DNA of 64,000 nucleotides, from positions 1 through 64,000 of the forward strand of contig CADCTW010000002.1 of NCBI GenBank assembly GCA_902805735.1, written 5' to 3'. Positions 1-10,300 of this stretch are shown piece by piece. This DNA comes from an uncultured Gemmatimonadota bacterium (lineage in GTDB: Bacteria > Gemmatimonadota > Gemmatimonadetes > Longimicrobiales > Longimicrobiaceae). The notes below the pieces were generated by a model that worked only from the letters and a program-made list of their open reading frames with translations, had not been told where the DNA came from and did not search any database. Within the stretch, counting starts at the first letter, position 1. Each line of letters begins with the position of its first letter. A program made the translations under genes and the position numbers.

Positions 1-1
1 T

Positions 2-2185
2 GCGCCTTCCGGAGGCGGCGCCCGGGCGGCCGCGCCCCGGCCCTCCGCCCTGCGCGCCGTGCGCGCCGAGGGCCGCGTGACCGTGGACGGCGTGCTCTCC
101 GAGGCGATGTGGTCGCAGGGGGAGCCCATCGGGATCGGGTACGAGTTCTATCCCGGCGACAACGTGGCGCCGCCGGTGCGCACCGAGTGCCGCGCCAGCT
201 ACGACGACGAGAACCTGTACCTGGGGTGCACGGCCTTCGACCCGGAGCCGGGGCGCATCCGCGCGCACCTGTCGGACCGCGACAAGCCCTTCCGGGACGA
301 CCACCTGATCTTCCTGATCGACCCCTTCAACGACCAGCGCCGGGCGTTCGAGTTCCGGGTGACCGCGCTGGGCGTGCAGATGGACGCCATGTTCATCCCC
401 CAGGAGGGGATCGAGGACTTCAGCTGGGACGCGCTCTGGCGCTCCGCCGGGCGCATCACCGGCGAAGGGTACGTGGTGGAGGTGGCCATCCCCTTCCGGT
501 CGCTGCGCTTTCCGCAGGCGGCGGGGCCGCAGTCGTGGGGGATCATCATGGAGCGCGTGTACCCGCGCAGCGTGCAGCGCCGCATGCGCAGCGCGTACAT
601 CAAGCGCGGCGGCAACTGCCTGCTCTGCGGCGCGGACCGGCTGGAGGGGCTGCAGGGGATCGCCCCCGGGCGCGACCTGGAGATGGCGCCCACCCTGACC
701 GCCCACCGCACCGACGCCCGCGACGCCACGGCCGGCCGGCTGGTGGGCGGCGACGGCAAGACGGACCTGGGCCTCACCGCGCGCTGGGGGATCACCTCCA
801 ACGCCACCCTGGCCGCCACCGTGAACCCGGACTTCTCGCACGTGGAGGCCGACGTCGCGCAGCTGGAGGTGAACGAGCGCTTCGCCCTGTCGTACCCGGA
901 GCGGCGGCCGTTCTTCCTGGAAGGCGCCGACGTGTTCGGCACGCCGCAGCCGGTGGTTTTCACGCGGACGGTGGTGGACCCGGTGGCGGGCGCAAAGCTC
1001 ACCGGCAAGGAGGGGGCAGGCGCATACGGGGTGATGGGGGCGCGCGACCGGGTGAACACGCTCCTCTTTCCCGCCAACCAGGCGTCGCGCAGCGCCCTTC
1101 TGCGGCAGGAGGTCAGCACGGGCGTGGCGCGCTACCGCCGCGACCTGGGAGGCTCGTCCAGCATGGGCGTGCTGCTCACCACCCGCGAGGGCGACGGATA
1201 CCACAACCGCACCGCGGGGCTGGACGGCCTGGTGCGGCTGGGCCGCGGCACGCTGCTGCGCTTTCAGGGCGCGCTCAGCGACACGGACTATCCGGACTCG
1301 CTGGCCACGCGGATGGCGCAGCGGACGGGGGCGTTCGGCGGGGTGAACGCGTACGCGCAGCTCTCGCACTCCCGGCCCACCTGGAACGCGATGGTGGCGG
1401 CGCGGCACGTGGAGCGCGGCTTCCGTGCGGACGCCGGCTTCATCCCCCGCGTGGACGTGAGCGGGGTGAATATGAACGCCACCCGCGTTCGCTGGGGGCG
1501 TCCGGGAGGGTGGTACAACCGCCTCGCCGTGACCACCTCGCTGGAGCGGCTGACGGACCAGGGCGGGGATCTCACGGACCAGGGGGTGGCGCTCTCGGGC
1601 AACTACCAGGGCCCGCGGCAGAGCGTGGTGGACGTGGGCGTGGGGCACTACCGCAGGCTGTACGGCGGGCAGATGTTCGACCTGGTGGACGCGCGCTGGA
1701 ACCTGGAGATGCGCCCCAGCCGCGCCATCGGCTTCCGCATGCCCGGCCGCTACGGCTACGACGTGGACCTGGCCAACAACCGCCGCGCCACCCTGCTGAG
1801 CCTGCAGCCCGCGGTGGACGCGCGGCTGGGGCGGCACCTGAACCTCGCGCTCAGCCACTCGCTGCGCACGCTCAGCACGGGCGGCGAAGAGATCCTGGAG
1901 GCGGGGCTCACGCAGGCGCAGGTGGGCTACCACTTCAGCTCGCGGACGATGGTGCGCGCCATCCTGCAGCACCAGGACATCGACCGGAACCAGGAGCTGC
2001 ACCTGGCGAAGGTCAAGGGCGAGTCGCAGAGCTTCTTTTCGCAGTTCCTGTTCTCGTACCGGGTGAACCCGCAGACGCTGCTGTTCCTGGGCTACAGCGA
2101 CAACCACCTGGGGGAGGACGGGGCGACCCTGGTGCGCACGGGGCGGACGCTGTTCCTCAAGCTGGGCTACGCCTGGCAGCTGTGA
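2..2185 (+). CDS. DUF5916 outer-membrane protein with CBM9-like N-terminus (5' end missing)
   Basis: Likely a surface or outer-membrane beta-barrel protein of unknown substrate. The ORF track starts at a GTG at 59, but the frame is open back to base 2 with an Ala/Pro-rich stretch, so the true start and signal peptide probably lie before the window. The first ~170 visible residues look like the CBM9-like fold found at the N-terminus of DUF5916 proteins (RVTVDGVLSEAMW, then ENLYLGCTAFDPEP). The middle carries the family signature NPDFSHVEADVAQLEVN followed by YPERRPFFLEG. The rest is beta-rich and ends in an aromatic strand (LFLKLGYAWQL), as outer-membrane barrels do. It is a paralogue of the complete gene at 32758-35589. 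Family assignment is firm; the ligand is unknown. Confidence 0.85.
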   Translation, partial: APSGGGARAAAPRPSALRAVRAEGRVTVDGVLSEAMWSQGEPIGIGYEFYPGDNVAPPVRTECRASYDDENLYLGCTAFDPEPGRIRAHLSDRDKPFRDDHLIFLIDPFNDQRRAFEFRVTALGVQMDAMFIPQEGIEDFSWDALWRSAGRITGEGYVVEVAIPFRSLRFPQAAGPQSWGIIMERVYPRSVQRRMRSAYIKRGGNCLLCGADRLEGLQGIAPGRDLEMAPTLTAHRTDARDATAGRLVGGDGKTDLGLTARWGITSNATLAATVNPDFSHVEADVAQLEVNERFALSYPERRPFFLEGADVFGTPQPVVFTRTVVDPVAGAKLTGKEGAGAYGVMGARDRVNTLLFPANQASRSALLRQEVSTGVARYRRDLGGSSSMGVLLTTREGDGYHNRTAGLDGLVRLGRGTLLRFQGALSDTDYPDSLATRMAQRTGAFGGVNAYAQLSHSRPTWNAMVAARHVERGFRADAGFIPRVDVSGVNMNATRVRWGRPGGWYNRLAVTTSLERLTDQGGDLTDQGVALSGNYQGPRQSVVDVGVGHYRRLYGGQMFDLVDARWNLEMRPSRAIGFRMPGRYGYDVDLANNRRATLLSLQPAVDARLGRHLNLALSHSLRTLSTGGEEILEAGLTQAQVGYHFSSRTMVRAILQHQDIDRNQELHLAKVKGESQSFFSQFLFSYRVNPQTLLFLGYSDNHLGEDGATLVRTGRTLFLKLGYAWQL

Positions 2186-2225
2186 TACGAAACCGCAGGC
2201 GGCTTGCACCGGCGCGCCGCACCGC

Positions 2226-2367
2226 CGGGGGATGAATCGCCGGGGGATGAATCCCCCGGCTGGAGGAACGGGAAGCCCGCTGAAGCGGGCTCCGGCACCT
2301 GACTTATGCGAGCGCGCTTCGGCGTGCCTCCCGTGGTCCCGGCGGGGGGATTCATTCCCTAGGCTGG
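2226..2367. repeat. REP-like palindromic intergenic element
   Basis: The gap between the first two genes holds two direct copies of CCGGGGGATGAATC, a central hairpin and a right-hand GGGGGGATTCATTCCCTAGG, in inverted orientation relative to the left side. This layout (inverted GAATGAAT-type ends around a hairpin) matches the element at 16985-17121, so both look like members of one dispersed palindromic family. Nothing coding is seen here. Confidence 0.55.
2274..2291. terminator. Stem-loop downstream of the DUF5916 gene
   Basis: AGCCCGC TGAA GCGGGCT is a perfect 7-bp stem with a 4-base loop inside the REP-like element. There is no T-run after it, so it is either a weak or rho-assisted terminator or simply the core of the repeat. 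A related hairpin, ACCCGC GAAA GCGGGCT, occurs at about 4184 ahead of NRPS1. Confidence 0.4.
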
Positions 2368-2400
2368 AACGCACACCTGATTCAAGAACAAGGACGTGAG

Positions 2401-3942
2401 ATGCGTGTTTTCGTGACGGGCGCCCGCGTGGCGGGCGCCCTGGCCCGGTCGTTCTCCGCCGCGGCGCTGGCGCTGGGGCTGGCCGCGGCGCCGGCCGGCG
2501 CGCAGGAGGCGGACGGGTACTCGATGGCGTCGTACCGCCGCGCGCGGGCGGAGGTGGAGGCGGGGCTTGCCGCCCTAGGCGGCCCCGCCCCGGCCCTCTC
2601 GTTCACGCTGGAGGGGACTCGTGGGCTGCGCGGGCAGAGCGCCGGGCCGGAGTCCGCCGGCGAGCGCACGCCGCACCGCATGCGTGTGATGGTGGAGCCG
2701 GCGCGCGAGCGTGCGCTGGTGGAGATGGAGAGCCACCTCCCCGGCGGCATCCTCTTCGTCCTGCGCCGGGTGGCGCAGGGGCGCTCCGGGTTCCAGATCG
2801 ACGTGCCGCGCACGCGCTTCGGCCCGGCGCTCGTGGAGCTGGCCGCCCCCGCCACCGCGGGGGTGCGCACGCAGGCCACGCGCACGGTGCCGCAGCTGCT
2901 GCTGGCGCAGGCCCTTGCCCGCCCCGCCACGCTGCGCGACCTGGGCACCGTCACGCGCGGCGGCCGCCCGCACCGCGCGGTCGCCTACGCCACCGAAGAG
3001 GGCGCGCAGGTCACGCTCTTCCTGGACTCGGGGACGCGGCTGCTCTCCGGGTACGAGCTGCTGGAAGACAACGCCGGCGTGGGCGACGTGCTGACGGAGG
3101 TCCGGTTCGCGGGCTACGCCGCCGCCGCGGGCGTCCGGCTCCCCACGCGCTACCAGGTGCGGCAGAACGGGGTGATGGACCAGGACCTCCGCTACACCGC
3201 CGTGGCCGCGGGCGCGCTCGCGGACTCGCTCTTCGGGGCGCCGGCCGGGTACACGCCCCCGCCGCCCGCCGCCGCGGCGTCGGTGAAGACGGTGGCGGAC
3301 GGGGTGTACCTGCTGGACCGGGTGGGCGGCCCGTACCGCTCGATGTTCGTGGACATGGGCGACCACGTGCTGGTGGTGGAGGCGCCCGTGAGCTCCGCCG
3401 CGTCGGAGACCGCGCTGGGGCTCATCCGCCAGACGCTGCCCGGCAAGCCCGTGCGCTACCTGGTGGTCACGCACCGCCACAGCGACCACATCGGCGGGGT
3501 GCGGCCGTACGTGGCGGCGGGCGCGGTGCTGGTGGCCCCCGCCGGCGCGGAGCCCGCGCTGCGCCAGATCGCCGCCGTACGCCGCACCCTGGCCTCCGGT
3601 CCGGTGGACCGCGCCCCGGGCGAGCCGCGGGTGGAGGCGGTGGCGGACCGGCGCGTGTTCCAGGGCGCCGGCCGGCGGGTAGAGGTGATCTCCACGGGCG
3701 GCGGGTCGCACGTAGACGCCGAGCTGCTGGTGTACCTGCCCGCGCAGCGGCTGCTGTACCAGGGCGACTTCGTGACCTTTCCCGACTACGGCGGCGACGC
3801 GCCCGACATCCCCGTGACGCGCGAGCTGGCGGCCCTCATCCGCAAGCTGCGGCTGGACGTGGACACCATCGTGGGCACACACGGCCGGCTGGGCACGCTG
3901 GCGGAGCTGAACCGGGCCGTCGGCGCACGCCCGGCGCAGTGA
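2401..3942 (+). CDS. Secreted MBL-fold metallo-hydrolase
   Basis: A 513-residue protein with a Sec signal peptide (hydrophobic ALALGLAAAPAGAQ ending in an AxA-type site near residue 35), so it is probably periplasmic. Residues ~35-280 form an all-beta N-terminal domain that I do not recognise. From ~295 the metallo-beta-lactamase fold begins, with the zinc motif THRHSDHIGG near residue 357, a GSHVDAE histidine, LLYQGDF supplying the bridging aspartate, and GTHGRLG near the C-terminus. The di-metal ligand set looks complete, so a hydrolase is likely, but the substrate cannot be read from the sequence. The ATG is supported by AAGGA six bases upstream. It stands alone, with no clear operon partner. 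Confidence 0.85.
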   Translation: MRVFVTGARVAGALARSFSAAALALGLAAAPAGAQEADGYSMASYRRARAEVEAGLAALGGPAPALSFTLEGTRGLRGQSAGPESAGERTPHRMRVMVEPARERALVEMESHLPGGILFVLRRVAQGRSGFQIDVPRTRFGPALVELAAPATAGVRTQATRTVPQLLLAQALARPATLRDLGTVTRGGRPHRAVAYATEEGAQVTLFLDSGTRLLSGYELLEDNAGVGDVLTEVRFAGYAAAAGVRLPTRYQVRQNGVMDQDLRYTAVAAGALADSLFGAPAGYTPPPPAAAASVKTVADGVYLLDRVGGPYRSMFVDMGDHVLVVEAPVSSAASETALGLIRQTLPGKPVRYLVVTHRHSDHIGGVRPYVAAGAVLVAPAGAEPALRQIAAVRRTLASGPVDRAPGEPRVEAVADRRVFQGAGRRVEVISTGGGSHVDAELLVYLPAQRLLYQGDFVTFPDYGGDAPDIPVTRELAALIRKLRLDVDTIVGTHGRLGTLAELNRAVGARPAQ

Positions 3943-4300
3943 GCTCCTGACGTCCGCGCCCTCCGGCCATGCAGCAACGCACGGCCGGAGAGCTGGAAGC
4001 CAGGCGGAGAGCCATTCCGCTGCATCCCACCCTGCACGGCCGGAATGACACCGGCGAGAACGGTCGCCCGCCGTCGCCCCGCTGATACGATGCCCGGCGT
4101 CCGCGGCCCCTGGAAACCCGCCCCAGGAGGGCGAGCACCACCAAAGCTACGCCCATCGGTATAGACGGAGCACGCCCTGGAAACCCGCGAAAGCGGGCTC
4201 ACCAGATCAAGACTGTTTTCTGAAGCCACGCTGCCGCGGCACGCGCTGGACTACGTCCCGGCCGAGCTCCAAGGCTTGCCCTAACCCACTGATCGGAACC
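3943..4300 (+). promoter_or_regulatory. Intergenic leader of NRPS1
   Basis: This 358-bp gap holds no credible gene. Its last ~170 bp (from about 4129) are a diverged duplicate of the region in front of NRPS2: both carry GGCGAGCACCACC, then a (T)TACGC...TAGACGG segment, a GCGCTGGAC segment and GGCTTGCCCTAACCCA just before the start codon. Conservation of a non-coding leader in front of both NRPS genes suggests shared control or recent duplication. A small hairpin, ACCCGC GAAA GCGGGCT, lies at about 4184. Confidence 0.5.
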
Positions 4301-7300
4301 ATGAGCAACAACGTCGAGGCGATCTATCCCCTTTCGCCCATGCAGGAGGGGATGCTGTTCCACACCGCGTACGCGCCGGGAACCGGCATCTACATCAACC
4401 AGGTGGCCTACACCTTCGGCGGGCTGGACGCGGACGCGTTCCGCCGCGCCTGGCAGGCCGCGCTGGACCGGCACGCCGCCCTGCGCAGCGCGTTCCTGTG
4501 GGAGAAGCGCGACCGTCCGCTGCAGGCGGTGCTCCGCGCGGTGGAGCTGCCCTGGGACGAGCGCGACTGGCGCGGCCTCGACGGGCAGGCGCAGCAGGCG
4601 GCGCTGGAGGCGCTGATGCACGAGGACCGCACGCGGGGCTTCGCGCTCAACCGCGCCCCGGCCATGCGGCTCTACGTCCTGCGCACGGGCGACGACGAGC
4701 ACCGGGTGCTGTGGAGCTTCCACCACCTGGTGCTGGACGGGTGGAGCATGTCGCTGCTGCTGGGCGAGGTCTTCCGCCTGTACGACGCCCTGCGCCGGGG
4801 CGAGTCCCCCGCCCTGCCCCGCGCGCCGCAGTACCGGGCGTACATCACCTGGCTGCAGGCCCAGCCCCCGGAGGCCGCCGAGGCGTTCTGGCGCGCCGCG
4901 CTGGACGGCGTGACCGCGCCGACGCCGCTGGGCATCGACCGCGACGGCGAAGCGGTGCCGGCGGACGCGCCCGAGCGCTACGGGCAGCGGATGGAGACCA
5001 TGGACCCGGCGCTGGCGGCGGAGGTGCAGGCCTTTGCCCGTCAGAACCGGGTGACGGCGAGCGCCGTGGCCCAGGGCGCCTGGGCGCTCCTCCTTTCCCG
5101 CTACAGCGGGGAGAGCGACGTCGTCTTCGGCGTCACCGTCAGCGGCCGGCCGCCGGCGGTGCCGGACGCGGAGCAGACGGTGGGGCTGTTCATCAACACC
5201 ATCGCCTGCCGCGTCCCGGTGCGCGACGACCTGCGGGTGGGCGAGTGGCTGCGGGAGATCCAGGCCCGCCACGGCGCCGCCCAGCAGTACGACCACGCGC
5301 CGCTGGTGCAGGTGCAGGGGTGGAGCCAGGTGCCGCGCGACCAGCCGCTCTTCGAGAGCCTGCTGGTGTTCCAGAACTTTCCGACCCAGGGCACCGGGCG
5401 CGAGGGGGGCGGGTTGGAGGTGCGCGAGGTGAAGATCGCCGAGAGCACCAGCGTTCCCCTGTCCGTGGTGGTGGGGATCGGCAAGGCGTCGTTCGTCAAG
5501 CTGATGTGGGACCGCACCCGCATCGGCGACGCGGCGGCGGACCGGCTGCTGCGCCACCTTCCCGCCGTGCTGGCCGCCCTGGTGGCCGGCGCCGGCCGCC
5601 GCCTGGGCGAGCTGCAGGTGCTGGACGCTGAGGACGCGGCGCAGACCGCGGCGTGGAACGCCACCCACCGGGAGTACCCCGGCACGGAGTGCGTCCACGA
5701 GCTCATCGCGCGGCAGGCGGCAGCCACGCCCGACGCGGTGGCGGTGGTGTTCGAGGGCGAGCGCGTGACGTACGCGGAGCTGGACGCCCGCGCCAACCGC
5801 CTGGCCAACCACCTGCGCGGCCTGGGCGTGGGCCCGGAGGTGCGCGTGGGCGTGTGCGCGGAGCGCTCCGTGGACCTCGTCGTCGCGCTGCTGGCCACGC
5901 TCAAGGCCGGCGGCGGCTACGTGCCGCTGGACCCCGGCTACCCGCGCGACCGCCTGGCGTACATGCTGGAGGACTCGCGGGTTTCCGTGCTGCTGGCGCA
6001 GGCGCCCCTGGCGGAGCGCATCCCCCCGCACGGCGCGCGCACGGTGTGGCTGGACCAGGACGCGGCGGCGATCGCGGCGGAGGACGGCACGGCGCCGGCG
6101 ACGGGCGTGGGGCCGGACCACCTGGCGTACGTCATCTACACCTCCGGCAGCACCGGCCGGCCCAAGGGCGCCGAGAACGCGCACCGCGGCATCCGCAACC
6201 GGCTGCTGTGGATGCAGGAGGCGTTCGGGCTGGACGCCAGCGACGCCATCCTCCAGAAGACGCCGTTCTCGTTCGACGTCAGCGTCTGGGAGTTCTTCTG
6301 GCCCCTGATGGTGGGTGCCCGCCTGGTGGTGGCCCGGCCGGACGGCCACCGCGAGCCGGCCTACCTGGCGCGGCTCATCGGCGACGAGGGGGTGACGACG
6401 GTGCACTTCGTCCCCTCCATGCTGCAGGCGTTCCTGGAGGAGCGCGACCTGTCCGCGTGCGCCCCGCTGCGCCGGGTGGTCTGCTCCGGCGAGGCGCTTC
6501 CGGCGGAGCTGCAGACCCGCTTCTTCCAGCGGATCGACGCGGAGCTGCACAACCTCTACGGCCCCACCGAGGCGGCCGTGGACGTGACCTGGTGGCCCTG
6601 CGCGCGCGGCGACGACCGCCGCTCCGTGCCCATCGGCCGCCCCATCGCCAACACGCAGATCCACCTGCTGGACGCGCGGCTCCATCCCGTCCCCGTGGGG
6701 ATCGCGGGGGAGCTGTACATCGCGGGCGTGCAGGTGGGGCGCGGCTACCTGGGGCGGCGCGGATTGACGGCGGAGCGCTTCGTCCCAGACCCGTTCTCCG
6801 CCCTTCCCGGTGCGCGGATGTACCGCACGGGTGATCTGGCCCGCTGGCTGGCCGACGGCAGCGTGGACTACCTGGGCCGCGCCGATCACCAGGTAAAGGT
6901 CCGCGGCTTCCGCATCGAGCTGGGGGAGATCGAGGCCGCCCTGGCCGCGCACCCCGGCGTGCGCGAGGCGGTGGTGGCGGCGCGCACCGACGCGCCCGGC
7001 GGAACGCGGCTGGTGGCGTACGTCACCCCGGCGGAAGGGGCGCCGGACGCGGACGCTCTGCGCGAGCACCTGCGCGCGCAGCTCCCGGAGTACATGGTCC
7101 CCGCCGCTTTCGTGGCGATGGACGCGCTCCCCCTTTCGCCCAACGGCAAGGTGGACCGCAAGGCACTGCCGGAGCCCGGCGCCGCCGCTGCGGCGTCGCG
7201 TGTGGCCCCGCGCAATGCTACGGAAGCCGGCGTCGCCAGGCTGTTCAGCGAGATGCTGTCGGTTCCGGACGTGGGCGCCACGGACTCGTTCTTCGCGCTG

Positions 7301-10300
7301 GGCGGCCACTCGCTCCTGGCCATGCGGCTGGTGTCGCGCGTCCGCGAGCTGTTCAGCGTGGAGCTGCCGCTGCGGGCGGTTTTCGACGGACCCACGGTGG
7401 CGGAGCTGGCGAGGGCGGTGGAGGACGGGCGGCGCGGCGAGCTGCCGGCGCTGCCGCCTGTGGTGCCGGTGGGGCGCACGGGCGCGCTGCCGCTGTCCTT
7501 CGCGCAGGAGCGGCTCTGGCTGGTGGACCAGATGGAGGGGGCGGGCGCGCTCTACAACGTCGCGGTGGCGAGGCGGCTGGCCGGGGCGCTGGAGGTGGAG
7601 GCGCTGCGCGGCGCACTGGCCGAGATCGTCCGGCGCCACGAGGCGCTGCGCACGGTCTTCCGCGAGGTGGAGGGCTCGCTCCGGCAGGTGATCGTCCCGT
7701 TCGCGGGTTTCGAGGTTCCGCTGGAGGACCTCTCCGGGCTGGACGAGCCGGAGGCCGAGGCGGAGCGGCGCGCGGTGCAGGACGCCGCGCTGCCCTTCGA
7801 CCTCGCGGCGGGCCCGCTCGTCCGCGCGAGGCTCCTGCGGCTAGGCGCGGAGGACCACGTGCTCCTGCTCTGCGTGCACCACGTCGCGTGCGACGGGTGG
7901 AGCATGGGCGTGCTCTTCCACGAGCTGAAGGTCCTGTACGGCGCGTTCCGCGAAGAGCGGGAGTCGCCGCTCCCGGAGCTGGCGGTGCAGTACGCGGACT
8001 ACGCCGTGTGGCAGCGCCGGCACCTGGACGGAGACGCGCTGGAGCCGCACCTGGCCTACTGGCGCCAGACGCTCTCCGGCGCCCCCGAGCTGCTGGCGCT
8101 CCCCGCCGACCATCCGCGCCCGGCGGCGCGGACGTACCAGGGCGGACACGAGCGCGTCGAGCTACCCGCCGAGCTGCTGGAGCGGCTGCGCGCGCTGGGT
8201 CAGGGCGAGAGCGCCACGCTGTTCATGGTGCTGCTGGGCGCATTCCAGGCCCTGCTCTCCCGCTACGGCGGCGGCGACGACGTGGTCGTGGGCAGCCCCA
8301 TCGCGGGACGCACGAGCCGCGAGCTGGAAGGGCTGATCGGCTACTTCTCCAACACGCTGGTGCTGCGCACGGACCTGGGCGGCGACCCCGCCTTCCGCGA
8401 CGTGCTGCGGCGGGTCCGCGCGGCGACGCTGGGCGCCTACGAGCACCAGGACGTCCCGTTCGACCGGCTGGTGGCGGAGCTGCGGCCGGAGCGGTCGCTG
8501 AGCCACTCCCCGCTCTTCCAGGTGACGTTCACCCTGCAGGATGGCGACCTCTCCCGGTGGAGCCTGCCGGGCCTGGGGGGCGTGAGTGTGATCCCCACGG
8601 AGCCACAGGCCAAGTTCGACCTCATGCTCACCATGGAGACCACGCGGCACGGCCTGCGCGCGGGGCTCACCTACGCCACCGACCTGTTCGAGCGCGGCAC
8701 CGTCCAGCGCATGCTGGGCCACCTGCAGCGGGTGCTGGAGCAGGTCGCCGGGAGCGCGGACGTACGCCTTTCCGAGCTGAAGCTGGCGGGCGAAGTGGAG
8801 CGGGCGCTGCTGGCGGCGGGGCACGCCACGCGGTCATTCCCCGTGGCGGAGCGGCTCGATCAGCGCTTCGAGCGCCGGGCCATGGAGCGGCCGGATGCTC
8901 CCGCCCTCACCTTCGAGGGGACGACGGCGACGTACGGCGAGGTGAACGATCGCGCCAACCGCCTGGCGCACCGGCTGCGCGCGCTGGGCGTGGGCCCTGA
9001 GGTGCGGGTGGGGATCGCGCTGGAGCGCTCCGCCGAGCTGGTGGTCGCCATCCTGGCGGTGCTCAAGGCGGGCGGAGGATACGTCCCGCTCGACCCCTCC
9101 TACCCGGCGGAGCGCATCGCCTTCGTCCTGGAGGACGCGCAGATCCCGGTGCTGGTGACGGCGAGCCACCTGGTCGCGCAGCTCCCCGCCTTTGCCGGCG
9201 CCACGCTGTGCATCGACACGGACGCGGCGGCCATCGCGGCGGAGAGCGGGGAGAACCCGGCCGTGGAATCGGGGCCGGATTCGCTGGCGTACGTCATCTA
9301 CACGTCGGGCTCCACCGGAAAGCCGAAGGGGGTGCAGGTCACGCACGCCAACGTGGCGCGGCTCTTCGACGCCACCGAGCCCTGGTTCGGCTTCGCCGCG
9401 GACGACGTGTGGACGCTCTTCCACTCGTGCGCGTTCGACTTCTCGGTGTGGGAGATCTGGGGCGCGCTCCTGTACGGCGGCCGGCTGCTCGTCGTCCCCT
9501 TCCTCACCACCCGCTCGCCGGAGGACTTCCACCGGCTGCTGGTGGACGAAGGGGTGACGATGCTGAGCCAGACGCCCAGCGCCTTCAAGCAGCTGGTGCA
9601 GGCGGACCTCGCCTCGGGCGTCGACGCCTCCGCCCTGCGCCTGCGCAGCGTGGTCTTCGGCGGCGAGGCGCTGGACCCGCAGTCGCTGCGGCCGTGGATG
9701 GAGCGGCACGGCGAACAGCCGCGGCTGGTGAACATGTACGGGATCACCGAGACCACCGTGCACGTCACCTACCGGGTGATCACGCGCGCCGACCTGGACC
9801 GCGCCGGGAGCCCGATCGGCGTGCCGATCCCCGACCTCTCGCTGTACGTCCTGGACTCCCGGCTGGAGCCCGTTCCCCCCGGCGTCCCCGGCGAGCTCTT
9901 CGTGGGCGGCGCGGGGGTGGCGCGCGGCTACCTGAACCGGCCGGAGCTCAACGCCGAGCGCTTCATCCAGGACCCCTTCTCGGCGGACCCGGCGGCGCTC
10001 CTCTACCGCTCGGGCGACCTGGCCCGGCGGCGCGCGGACGGCGAGCTGGAGTACATGGGGCGCGCCGACCAGCAGGTGAAGATCCGCGGCTTCCGCATCG
10101 AGACGGGGGAGATCGAGGCCGTGCTCCTCTCGCACCCCGCGCTGGCGGCCTCGGCCGTGATCGCGCGTGAGGACGCCGGGGGCGAGCGGCGGCTGGTGGC
10201 GTACGTCGTCGCCCGCCCCGGCGCGGCCGAGCCCACGGCGGCGGAGCTGCGCGCGCACCTGGCGGCGGCGCTCCCGGACTACATGGTCCCGTCGGCCTTC

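Noticed and set aside
4199-7639. Long minus-strand ORF (1146 aa) opposite NRPS1
   Set aside because: Low-complexity His/Arg/Gly-rich translation with no domain, exactly antisense to conserved NRPS motifs; a high-GC shadow.
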